Origin: Mesotaenium endlicherianum
Lineage: Eukaryota; Streptophyta; Zygnematophyceae; Zygnematales; Mesotaeniaceae
Reading direction: 5' to 3'
Assembly (NCBI GenBank): GCA_009602735.1
Contig: WELA01004212.1
Coordinates: 52,552-85,154 of the forward strand
DNA: 32,603 nucleotides
Every line of letters begins with the position of its first letter. Positions within the stretch are counted from its first letter, which is position 1. Shown piece by piece: positions 22,648-32,335 of this stretch. The position numbers and the translations under genes were made by a program. A model generated the notes under the pieces. The model saw nothing but the letters and a program-made list of their open reading frames with translations, had not been told where the DNA came from and made no database searches.

Positions 22648-25262
22648 TTTGTGTGCGTGTGTGTGGTGTGTGTGTGTTTTTGTTTGTGTCTTTAAGTGCA
22701 AGTGTAAGTATGGGCGTGTGCACGTACATGTTCATGTGCGTGTGTGTGCACCGCACCGTGCAAGCAGTAGGCCCTGCATCGATGTGTGTTTTGTGTGTGC
22801 ATGTGTGGGTGATTGAGTGGGCTTGTCGGAGAGCACGCGCGTGTGCATGCCTATGTCTTGGTGGCCTCCCTCGTGGGGTTGAGACTCAAGCCCCGCACCT
22901 CCACCAGCAAAGACCTCAAACCCCCAAGAAGCTGAGCAGTGAATGCCATTGTTGTATTCAACCCCTCCCTCAGACTCTACTATGACGGCAATAATAATGA
23001 CGATGGTGATAATACTTATGATGGTGGTGATGACAATGATGACAGAGTTCCATCCCTTCCACCCCAGCCTCTGCTAGCGGTGTGCTTGAAATTTGCCGCG
23101 CGTGGCAGCACGCGCCGCAACTCGCGTGTGCGCACGAGCCTCGTCACTGCGTTCAAATTTTGGGGTTATTTCTTATCGTTTTTTATTAGCACTTCGGGCC
23201 TGTGGGTTGCGTTTGGAGGTTGGCTCCAGGGGTTGTGCACAGAGGCATACTTTCACCACTAGACCCTACATCCTACATCCTACACCCTGCGCCCCACACC
23301 CTGGAGTGGAATCCTTGAACTCAGACTTGAAACATAAAACCTACACCTAATGCCGACTCTCTAAAGCCTCACACCCTGCCTGCGTGTCTGGAGTCTAAGG
23401 GGGGCAAGCCCAGCACGTCCCACGGCCATGCTGGGATCGTAGGGGCGCGCGCGCAGCTGCTAGCAGAGGCTGCGCTCTGAGGAGCGGCTGGGGAAGGCGG
23501 GGTGCTGAGAGACACGGCTGGCTGTGTTTGTCTTCTTGTTGGGCTTCCGATTGGGCGGCAGATGATCGACAGGTTCTTCCGGCCGTTCCTGGGCGGCATC
23601 TTCTTTGACCGCGAGCTGACCACCACCTCCAGGTACAATTTATCCTCTCTCTTTGACCGGAGTTGACCACTACCTCCACGGATGAGTCGTGACTGCACCC
23701 CCCCCTCGCTCTCAACCAATCAGCCGTGTCTGCATATCCGTCTGCCTGCCTGCCTGTCTGATCGCCACCTCGACATACAGTCTGGCGGGTGCCCCGCCCT
23801 CGCCGGCCAGTCAGGCCAGTCGGCTGCTTCCGTCTGTGAGATTTTCCCGTCCTGTGTGAGCTGACGCGCACAACCTGCTTTCTCGCTTGCGAGTGAGCGG
23901 GTGCGTGAGCGAGCGAAGAGCCGTGAGCCAGCTGTCGACTTGAAAGCTCGCAGCTGCCCGGGTAATATGCAAGCCCCTTCTGGTGCCGCCGCGAGTCCAA
24001 ATTTGGGCTCGGGACTTGAGCGCACACCGGAAGAGAGGGCTCAGTGGACTGGCAACGCTGGTGGAACTTGGAAGCTTTATGAGCAGCATAGCTGTCATTC
24101 ATGCTGTTGGACCTCGACTAGCACCCCTTAAGCACCCCTCGCGGGAGAACACAAGCCTGCCGGGTCATAGTAGTGTTAAGGGTTGACTTCTGAAGGCAGC
24201 TTGCGCGTATGGCCGCGCCCGGTGCGCTCGCTCACTGGGAGACACAACTTGTGAAATTACAGCAGATGGGCGTGATGACACATGCACATGCGCATGCGGG
24301 CACTCACAAGCCGACGCACTTACGCGCACGCACAAGCACGTGCACACACGCACACACAAAGTCGCGCACGTTTCTGCATCATGTGCCCAGACGCTATCGC
24401 TAAGAGGCTCGGGATGTCAATATAACGAGGTAAGAGCATGGTGGGGGCCACACTCTCTCTCCCCTGCGGCAGGATGCTGGAGCTCGTGCTGCAGATGCTC
24501 GCCCTGGGGGCCAACACGGTGCCAGCTGGCGGCATTGGCGCTATCCCCGCCCAGCTGGCAGCCTCCCTGCCCCAGGGCTCCGTCAGGCTGGAGACAGCTG
24601 TCAACCGTGTGGAGGTGGGGGCCGACGCCTTGTCCTCCTCCGCCAAGGCCACGGTCTCCCTCTCAAGCGGGCAACGCATCTCGGCCAAGCGGGGCGTCAT
24701 CGTGGCCGTCGGGGGCCCCGAAGGGAGCCGGCTGCTGGGCGGCCTGATGGACGCGTCGCCCTCCAAGGGGGGCGAGCCGCGAAAGACGGTGTGCCTCTAC
24801 TTCGCGGCGGACGAGGCTCCAAATAAGGAGCCAATCCTGTTCCTTAACGGTACTGACGGGGGCATCGTCAACAACATGTGCTTCCCCAGCAGCGTCGCCC
24901 CGTCGTATGCGCCACCTGGCAAGGTGCTCGTCTCGGTCTCGCTGATCGGGCCCCACGCGGACCGCTCCGACGCGCAGCTGGAGGGCGCCGTGAGGGAAGA
25001 GCTCTCGGCGTGGTTCGGGCGCACCGCCGTGGACACCTGGCGGCACCTGAGGACGTACCGGATCTCCTTCGCGCAGCCGGACCAGCGGCCGCCCACCAAC
25101 CTGCGGCGGCCGGTGAAGCTGCAGGAGGGCGTGTACGTGTGTGGGGACCACCGCGACTCGGCCACGTTCCACGGGGCCATGCTGTCCGGCAGGAGGGCCG
25201 CGGAGTCGCTCCTGCAAGATACCGCCAAAATAAAAGAAAGGGCAGTTGCTGTGGAGGCTTAG
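18543..25262 (+). CDS. Chloroplast-type FAD-dependent (amine oxidase/phytoene desaturase-like) oxidoreductase
   Basis: Six exons: 18543-18717, 20230-20406, 21831-21927, 22308-22497, 23562-23632 and 24473-25262 (TAG). All introns are GT-AG and all phases match, giving 499 residues. Residues 1-58 are rich in Arg, Ala and Ser with almost no acidic residues, as in a transit peptide; ATG 18543 is the first Met after an in-frame stop at 18516. Residues 62-100 form the FAD-binding Rossmann start: VVIVGAGLAGLAAARAL, acidic E89 at the end of strand 2, then DGVGGRVRT. Next come LLDRGFQIFLTAYPE, FRPFLGGIFFD, and at 461 onward the C-terminal FAD motif GDHRDSATFHGAMLSGRRAA. The order and motifs fit an uncharacterised plant/cyanobacterial clade of the protoporphyrinogen oxidase/phytoene desaturase superfamily; the substrate is unknown. 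Introns hold CT, GT and GCCT microsatellites. A 19-bp tandem array lies just upstream and a G-run just downstream. Confidence 0.9.
19898..20215. repeat. CT and GT/GCGT microsatellites in intron 1, with a 52-bp tandem duplication
   Basis: A CT run (about 19902-19920) and a GT run (about 19961-19986) lie in the first intron (18718-20229) of the FAD oxidoreductase gene. They are followed by GCGTGC-rich sequence in which a 32-base segment at 20101-20132 recurs at 20153-20184, a period of 52. The repeats run almost up to the exon 2 acceptor at 20229. Confidence 0.85.
20555..20760. repeat. CCTCTG/CCTTTG hexamer array in intron 2
   Basis: Roughly thirty imperfect copies of a six-base CCTCTG-type unit (Leu-Pro or Ala-Ser frames on translation) in the 20407-21830 intron of the FAD oxidoreductase gene. 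Not coding. Confidence 0.8.
21430..21815. repeat. Degenerate ~42-bp minisatellite in intron 2
   Basis: A unit beginning CTGACACTTGTCCGT and ending near GACGTGCCGGGG starts at about 21436, 21478, 21518, 21558, 21600 and 21644. More diverged copies begin near 21738 and 21779. It fills the last 400 bases of the intron up to the exon 3 acceptor at 21830. Confidence 0.8.
21963..22155. repeat. GCCT tetranucleotide runs in intron 3
   Basis: Several GCCTGCCTGCCT runs (around 21965-22008 and 22100-22155) with GCAGCCAG inversions between them, in the 21928-22307 intron of the FAD oxidoreductase gene. The opposed CCTG and CAGG runs near 22120-22150 could form a short hairpin. Confidence 0.75.
22565..22690. 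repeat. CT then GT microsatellite in intron 4
   Basis: CTCTCT runs pass directly into GTGTGT runs at about 22629-22675, in the 22498-23561 intron of the FAD oxidoreductase gene. Confidence 0.8.
23611..23680 (+). repeat. Diverged tandem copy of the end of exon 5 inside intron 5
   Basis: The last ~29 coding bases of exon 5, encoding FDRELTTTS (about 23611-23632 plus flank), recur about 40 bases downstream at 23650-23678 as TTTGACCGGAGTTGACCAC and following. The copy has lost one base, which breaks the frame, and has lost the AGGT donor. It is a small duplication over the exon/intron boundary with a decayed second donor. Confidence 0.75.
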
Positions 25263-26453
25263 GTCCTTTCTTAGGCACGAGGGGCGGGGGGGTTTTTTTT
25301 GGGGGGGGGGGAGGGGAGGAGAGCTGTTGGTGACTCTTATATCTCTAGGTTGCAGGGAGCTTGTAGGAGAAAAAGCGCTTTGCGAAAATAATTTAATTTC
25401 CAAATGAGGCCTCAATTGTGTAAGCTATATCTGTTTGTTTGCTCATTGGTACTGATAGTGAATTGTCGCGTTTCAAATGCCAGCTTATGTTTATAGACGA
25501 GCATCTGATCAATTTTGAACGTAGACTTAGCTCATTTGCCATACGCACGTTGCGCACAACCGGCCTGGAGACATTCAATTGGAGCCAAAGCTCGGTGGCT
25601 CTATCAAGAGTTGTACAATCTCCTAGCTTAGTGCAACTTTATGAATATATATTAAATTTCCTTTGTTGCAAGCCTTCCATTGCAACTGTTGCGCTAGGTA
25701 TAAGAATGTCAACTTAGTCATAGCTATGCTTCCTTACAATTGTCGCCATCAAATTCAATCTGCTTCTTTACAAACTAAGGACATACGCACTGTTTCAATT
25801 GTCTTTTGAGGCCCACTTATAATTTGGGGCTGAGGTGCACATCAATATTGTGAACCGGAATTCTGATTTGTGTGAAATTTCAGTTGACCAATGCAGATCA
25901 CATGTGCACATGACAATGTTCCCCAAAATGTGAAGTGCCATACACTTCCTCTTAATTGTTTGCCCTTTTCTCATATCACGACACCGAATAATAAATATGA
26001 TCTTTTGTCAAATGCAGGTATTAGTGCAGGGTATCAGTGTCCATACAAGTTTATACTAACCAATTAATCCACTTTGGACAGACTTCAGAGCCTTGACGGT
26101 TGGGCAAAGGATGGTCAAGCTGCTTAGAAAATGATTTGAAAACATATTGACCGTTGATCGAAGGTGATTGATAGACGTGCTTGAATCGAATTTGTATGTG
26201 AATAGTAGACCAACGCAGACGGGGGGTGAAGTCACCTATGCCAGCAGCTTCATGCAGCTGGCTTCAGCACTAGAAGCATTTACACAACTTGAACTAAAAA
26301 ACTATCGAAATGACGGCTATCGTCCCCTTAAATCAGGTTGATGGGACGTTTATGGCTATTACAGCTAGGATGCTGGGTCCCACGTAGAGCTAATACTATG
26401 GTCCTTGACGCCAACATTTATCTTGCAATCCTCATATGTGACGCCCAATTTTT
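25263..26453. other. Intergenic, with a G8-T8-G10 tract at 25284-25320
   Basis: Directly after the FAD oxidoreductase stop lies a run of G, a run of eight T and a longer run of G, probably within the 3' UTR. The rest, up to the helicase start, is AT-richer with only short frames and no recognisable gene. Upstream exons of the helicase could be hidden here, but I cannot identify any. Confidence 0.55.
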
Positions 26454-28755
26454 ATGTTGAGCAGAGAAGGAGGATCAGCGACAGTGGAGCAGTTTATGCC
26501 GTTTTGGTCACCAAATTTGCCAGATAGACCACCTTTGCTTATGTATAACCAGAATTACAATGGCTGGCATCTTATTGTCAAGCCAGAGCTTCAAGATGTT
26601 GTGGTTCAGAACCTTACCCTCATACCCAATAGCAAAGTTGAGGCTACAAGTTACATGTCACATAAGTTGCACTGTCAATCGTGTGGAGCTGACTTGGGTA
26701 ACAAGCATAAAGTAGGCCCTGCAGGGGAAGCTTGTTCGTGCTTCAAGTACCAGGCAGTAGATCTTCCAGACAAAAGTACATACAACAAAAAGTGGAGCAT
26801 AGTAAAAAATTCTCTAAAATACGTTGAGTTTAGAGATCCAAAGACCTTTTCATTAGCTACCCCTCAACACAGTGAAGGTCCTAAGTATGGACCCACGCCG
26901 TCAACGGTGTGGGCAGACGTCAAAGACATAGAGGTGATGGGAGCTTCAATTGGAGGGAATATTCCAAGGGCCCATCAGATTGAACTCTATGTGGAGGCAG
27001 TGCAGAGTAATGCAATCGTGGTCATGCCAACAGGAGCAGGAAAGACGCTCATTTCTGTCATGGTGGTGAGGAAGCTGAAGCAGCTCAATTCCAAAAAGCT
27101 CGCTGTCTTCTTAGCTGATCGCGTCCCTCTGGTTCACCAACAGGCCAAGGTGTTCCACAAGGCCTGTTTGCGCGTCCAGGTGAGTCTGTGTAATCTCACA
27201 TAGGGCTTCACTGATTCCATAATATTTTGTGCAGCTTGTACACAAAGTCTTACTATACTTTTAGACAATGACAAACAGCAGTAACGAACACAAACACATC
27301 AATGACCAGGAGATGTGCACCTGCTACTACTAATGTCGTGCTAATTTTCACAAATGTGAAATTCTTTTGCAGACTTTCACGGGTGAAACATCAGAGGGCC
27401 TTCAGCCAACTACAAAATATTTAGAGGAGCTATTGGATACATGTGACGTGCTTTGCCTTACGGCCCAAGTTTTCCTCAATAAGCTTCATGCAGGCTTCCC
27501 CATTGGGGCAAGCTGCGTGGTCGTTTTCGACGAGGCGCACCATGCGCTGGGAAAGCATCCGTTCTGTCGCATCATGACTAATTATTATGCCCTCTGCCCC
27601 ATAATGAAGAGGCCGCAGATTTTAGGATTGACGGCTTCACCAGCTGCTAAGAGTTTGCTCTCACAAACTACTGACCAGCTGCAAAAATTGGCTATCCTCT
27701 TCGGCAATGCCCAACTTATATTGCCTACATTGCATTGGCAAGATATGGAGCACTTCAGTAAACGGGCTATTTGAGACAGCAAGGTTGTGAAGCTGTCAGC
27801 TGATGAGCATGCTTTTCAGGCCAAACTCAGGGGCTATCTCACCCAGCTAGGGTCGCACTTAGCATCTCAAGCTGAAGCTATAGGGCCCAACCATAGTATC
27901 CTGTGCAACAATGACGTCTTTCAGCCAAATTTTATGGGTGAGCTTTTCAGGCTTAGGGAGCAAGCAGAAGCCATTTGCGATGTTGCACTGGAGGCATGGA
28001 TTCTCCACGCAATCCAAGTGTTGAGCATGTACGAACGCAGCACAGTTGTGGGCCCCGCAGTTGCCCGCTGGGAGCTTTCCTCATACTTTCAGGGGCTCAA
28101 GATGAAGCTTAAGAGTGACAAACTCATACATTACCAGCTTGACTACCTCCGGAGGAGCTCATGGCCTTGGAATTCAACTCCGCGCCCTCCAGTTGAAGGC
28201 CAAAAGCATCCGGAGAATAGATCTTTGAAGGTCAATAAACTTGTGGAGGAGGTCATGTCAATTTCAGCAAAGGGGAGTGAGATCAGGGTGATTGTTTTTG
28301 TGCAGAAAAAGCGAGTAGCGCATGCACTTTGTAAGGTTCTGAAGGAGATTCCTGAGGTGGCCAAGCTGAACCCTGGGGAGCTCGTGGGGCGATCAGGGTC
28401 TGATGGAATGAGCTGGCGGGCTAAGCAGCGCTCCATGCTTGAGGACTTCCGAAGCGGGCTTGTGAAGCTCATCGTGGCGACAAGTGTCTTAGAGGAGGGC
28501 CTAGATGTGCCAGCCTGCAATGCTGTGATACGCTTTGACTGCGCCACCAATATAACGTCATTGGTCCAGAGTCGGGGGCGCGCGCGCGAGCATGGAAGCA
28601 AGTTTGTTACTTTCATGGATGCCACAGAGGAGAAGCTTTGGAGGCGCCTCCAGTTGGACGAGTACCATATGCAAAAAGCTGTTGAGAAGTTGCAGAGGGG
28701 CTTGCTACCAGACTCCCCACGATTAATAAGCTTGCCTCTCCAGCAAGTTCAATGA
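26454..28755 (+). CDS. Dicer/RIG-I-type SF2 helicase with N-terminal zinc-binding RIG-I-regulatory-domain-like module; interrupted by in-frame UGA
   Basis: Exon 1 is 26454-27179 and exon 2 starts at 27373 (GT-AG, phase 0). Residues about 68-127 have C74xxC77 (LHCQSCGADLGNKHKV), C94, C96, then FKYQAVDLP and KKWSIV...YVEF. This resembles the second half of the RIG-I regulatory domain (Mss4/beta-tent fold); the first CxxC pair is not seen. Helicase motifs follow: Q-like RAHQIEL, I MPTGAGKT (191-198), Ia LADRVPLVHQ, II VVVFDEAHHALGKH, III LGLTASP, a helical insert, IV VIVFVQKKR, V LIVATSVLEEGLDVP, VI QSRGRAREHG. Motifs II and VI are typical of the Dicer/RIG-I branch, which acts on double-stranded RNA. 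No RNase III or PAZ domain is visible. An in-frame TGA (27772-27774) lies between motifs III and IV while the same frame stays open and homologous beyond it; TGA 28753-28755 ends this part. It may be a recent pseudogene, a sequencing error or a readthrough case. An acceptor at 26463-26464 means that upstream exons are possible. Confidence 0.75.
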
Positions 28756-29478
28756 TTGCAGCTTGGCAAAAAAGTTGGAGACTCCGGCGGCAAGGAATTC
28801 TTCACTAACGAGGCAAGTGGCAACGAGAGAACTGAGGAGAGTGACAACGGGAGTGAAGATGGAAGTGACTTTGAGGAGGAGGATGGGGACGAGGACGAGG
28901 ATCACTTTGTGCATGTTGAGGACATTGACGGCAAAAGCATGGGACATTCAGACTCCAGTGAGGAGGACGGCTGGGCCAGGATGGCTGGGGCACCGGAGAA
29001 GTGGACATTTTTGTCCAACGAGGATGGTCCTGAGGGGGAGGATGACTCGGGTGGGGAAGGTGCTCAAGAAGGAACGAGGGGGAGGGCAAACGCCAGGGGG
29101 GCCTTCAATACATCCTCTATGCTAGAGGAGGAGGGTAGGCAAGAATCTCAGCCACCGGTCAAGTGGGGCCCTCAGGCTGACCCAGGTGTAGAGCTCGTGT
29201 CTGAGCCTGAGTCTGGCTTGGGATCAGAGTTGATTTCAGAGTCAAAGCCAGGTGCGAAGGCAGAGCCAGGGTCAGCAATGGCGTGGGGGGAAGCGCCCTT
29301 CAACCTCTTGGGAGCATCAGCTCCACTGAGAGGAAGAAAGCAGAGCAGGGTCCCACTCATGCTGAGGTACCTGGTGGCCAGCATCGTGTCCAGATTTCAC
29401 TACTGCCTCCCCGGGGCGCAGCTACTTCTGGGGATCTGGAAGATGTCCCTGTACTTGGACCAGAGGAATTCGGAGTAG
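28756..29478 (+). CDS. Acidic low-complexity extension in frame with the helicase
   Basis: Immediately after the second TGA the same frame stays open for 240 codons to a TAG. The first part is strongly acidic (SDNGSEDGSDFEEEDGDEDEDH, then repeated EDG, SEE and GEGAQEG), then Glu/Pro/Ser-rich, as in a disordered tail of a nuclear protein. It is probably the C-terminal tail of the helicase, cut off by a nonsense change or reached by readthrough. From about 29283 a second frame (to TAG 29544-29546) has the more protein-like composition, so a further frameshift or splice may occur. No domain is recognised. Confidence 0.4.
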   Translation: MQLGKKVGDSGGKEFFTNEASGNERTEESDNGSEDGSDFEEEDGDEDEDHFVHVEDIDGKSMGHSDSSEEDGWARMAGAPEKWTFLSNEDGPEGEDDSGGEGAQEGTRGRANARGAFNTSSMLEEEGRQESQPPVKWGPQADPGVELVSEPESGLGSELISESKPGAKAEPGSAMAWGEAPFNLLGASAPLRGRKQSRVPLMLRYLVASIVSRFHYCLPGAQLLLGIWKMSLYLDQRNSE

Positions 29479-29587
29479 GGCCTTCTCTGCCTCCCAGCAG
29501 TGGTGCAGCCCCCTTGCAACACCAAGAGCCTATTCAAGAGACGTAGCTGGCAAGCCATGCCTCACTAGGAAACCCTGCTTCCACCAG

Positions 29588-29792
29588 TGCCCGGGAATCT
29601 TTCGTTGGCGCACACCCTGCACAGGACTGTCGCGACGCCCTTGCGCGTCACCATTACGCTACCAGAGCCCATCCAGCTCAGCATTGCGCTGCGGAACTTG
29701 CACTTTAAGCGAGTGGCGGGGCCCGGCCAGACGGGCCCTCAGCAGCCAGGCGGCCCTCTTCAGCATCGGCTTGGGGACTTCTCTTGCATCAG
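29588..29792 (+). CDS. Orphan exon, TRAPPC8/Trs85-like beta segment
   Basis: A 205-base open block between an acceptor (TTCCACCAG) and a strong donor (CATCAG|GTGAGA). It encodes a segment containing TPLRVTITLPEPIQLSIAL followed by RNLHF. The pattern (PL.V.ITL..PIQ..IAL.NL) resembles the 'NPL.I.L.L..L.L' beta-sandwich repeats of TRAPPC8, a TRAPP complex subunit in vesicle traffic. I find no partner exons on either side, so it may be a displaced fragment, part of a gene with distant exons, or chance. The family assignment is tentative. Confidence 0.35.
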
Positions 29793-32335
29793 GTGAGAAA
29801 TGCACAAAGCCAATGAGGCGTACGCCATATAGGTTGGCTTGCCCGCCTGCCTGCCTGCCTGCTTCGCATGTATTTCGTAGTTTCCCCTTGCTAAGCTTGT
29901 GTCTCTTCTTATCTTGCACAATGACCTCTGTCTCCCACACACTGGCCATGCGTTCAAAAGAACATAACATCAATTGGCTGGCTCACAACTGAGCGTCGCG
30001 TGCGTGTGGGCATGAACAATTGAGTCAATAATCTAGTTTCTTTTATCTTCTCCTGTACTGCCTCTGCGTACCGAGACGCGAAGGACGATATTGCAAGAAA
30101 ATCCTTCCACCAGGATTTTGCTTGAATGTACTCTAGTTTTAGGAGAAATTACTTATTCTTGACTAGAAAGCCTCCCCACAAGCAGCCTCTAAGGCCCTGT
30201 TGGGTGTACTTCTAGGTTGACCATTACTTCAACTTCTCCTACAGAGCTGCACCCATGCACCATTCCTATGGAGGGGGTACGCCTGCTGCTGCTATTGTTG
30301 CTAATGCTGCGGCCTGCAGTTCACTTGACCCAATATGAACCTCTGGACTGTATTGCACAACGTTCTGCCGTGCCTGCACGTATATGCATTCATTGATGCA
30401 TTTGTACATGCATAAAGTCACAAGTGTACTTGCTTGTGAGCAAGCATTGTACGATTGTTGCTGAGTGTGGTGCCAGTCATCTCTGTCACACTTGTGGAAT
30501 GTCAGTTTTGGCCAGCCTTGGGACTCACTTCTCAGCAGACATACACCCTGGAAGTGCTTGCCCATTTAATCCAATTGTAACTGTGCGCGACGAGCCTATG
30601 GGACGTGTTAGAATCCCGGGCTTGGTGGAGTCCCCATATTTGTGTTTTTTTGGCATTTCCCCTCCTCGTCAAAGTAATTGTCATGATTTGTTGATTGACA
30701 CCCTCGGCCATCCTACATATTGCCATTGTAGATGTGCCAATCTTTCTTCAACGATGAAAAGAGAAGCCTTTGCCGCCGCCAAACTTCTCACCTTATCTTG
30801 AAGGTACTTTACTCGTCCCGTAGCTATGTAGCTGAAGCTCTCTTTGCTCTTAGCAGATTTCCAGCTCGGGAGATTCAAAAATACTCTACAGATGTGTCAT
30901 ACTGCTTCTGTTAATTTCGAGTTGCATGTCGTCCTTTCCAGCTTTCGAGAGGACCAAGGCCTTTCAGTTGCCAGCACACTAAAAATCACATTATGGCTTC
31001 CTAGCTACAAATATTTATGGGGGATGGAAGTTCAATTCATTTTTCAGCTTCAAGCTGTAGTACTTCACTTGTATCTGTAGCTTGATATGGGCTGATTTGT
31101 GGTCTAGGCATTTCTCTTATGCTCATGCATCGTCTTGGTGTACAACGTACATGTGATGAGTGCAGGTTTGATAAAAAAGAGGGCAAGGCTGGAGGCTCCA
31201 TTTTATAAATAGATGAAACTAATATGAAATTGGGGAACAATATAGGTAACCATTTGGTGAGGGGTAGGTAGGTGGAATTAGACCTTCTCAATCTAAGCAT
31301 CATCTTCTGGACTACAATCGAGGTATCTTTTGTTATTCCCAGATAAAAGACATATATATGTGGTGAGAATAGAGGCAGAAAGACATGGCATATGCTTTCA
31401 GATATAGCTCTTATGTACGCATAGATCGAAGCAGATGCATCGTAAAATATTTGGCATACTTTGACCAGAACTTGTGTATTGACGTACAAATCACTCAAGC
31501 CAGAACAGTGTAAAAAGACAGCATGCATTCCTCTTCAATATATGAGAGCCTGCATTGGAACTTTGGGACACAAGGAGACATTGTTGTCAAGTATTATGCT
31601 GATGAATGGGGAATGAAGATACATTTATGAGATTTTTACCTTGTCACATCAGAAGATCAAATCCGGAGCTGAAAAAGAGTTCGTCGCTGTCGACATTATT
31701 GATATATTGTAGAGCAATAATAGCTTGTGTTCTCACTGGAATTCAACGACAGGTGAGTAAGGTGCGTGCTAATTCAGCTCAAAATGTTCAGGTGCTTATA
31801 GTCTGTGAACATATGTGTATAGGAAACGGAAGTAAACATGATTGCAACATTGCAGGAATTTATTGCAGAAAACATACGAACAATGCACCATATGTAACAT
31901 AGCATTCGAAGTCATGTTTCAGAACCCAAACGCATGCAGAGTCTTTCATGCCTTCACTCAAATAGTCTACTCGAGCGCCACTTACTGCCATCGGGCATCA
32001 AGAGGACCGGACAATGAGGTGAGAGTAAGAGTGCATCTCTACCTCATAGTCGAGCAGAAACACACATTAATAAGTGAGGAGAGAGAAAGCAAGTACCAAA
32101 CGGAGGTACAAGAGAGGACCAGAAGGCCTGGCAACAGTCGAGGCAGTAGTCTCAAGCATCCTCGTATCAGACACAGTACACTCAAAACCTGTCGCTGCCG
32201 TCACAACCAAGCCGGGTAGCTGAGGCCACACAGTTGAGCTGGAGCCGGAGCCACAGCCAAAGCAGGAGCCGGAGCCGGAGCCGGAGCCGTAGCCCAGAAA
32301 GGCCGCTCCGCCCCTCTGCCACTCTCAGACATCAG
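29793..32335. other. Intergenic, AT-richer; no gene recognised
   Basis: Frames of up to 163 codons exist (for example 31037-31528 on the minus strand), but none shows domain motifs, plausible splice partners or coding-like composition. A short GCCT run lies near 29840-29863. No tRNA-like structure was noticed. Confidence 0.55.
32238..32292. repeat. GGAGCC hexamer array
   Basis: Imperfect copies of GGAGCC (GGAGCCGGAGCCGGAGCC) in the region just after the MYG1 stop codon on the minus strand, so probably in that gene's 3' UTR. Confidence 0.85.

Noticed and set aside
22985-23045. GATGATGGTGATGA stretch as an acidic coding segment
   Set aside because: It lies in intron 4 of the oxidoreductase and is a trinucleotide-like repeat; the flanking exons join in phase without it.
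21965-24360. CRISPR-like arrays in the repeat-rich introns
   Set aside because: These are short simple repeats without regular unique spacers, in eukaryotic DNA.
27772-27774. Changed genetic code with UGA as a sense codon
   Set aside because: UGA ends the MYG1 exon at the expected family position and appears to end the F-box-like gene; no conserved exon besides the helicase contains UGA.
27761-27782. Tiny 22-base GT-AG intron removing the first UGA
   Set aside because: Its removal would shift the frame, and introns seen here are over 100 bases.
31037-31528. 163-codon minus-strand open frame
   Set aside because: AT-richer DNA, no motif, no splice partner and no homology that I recognise; it is likely a chance frame.
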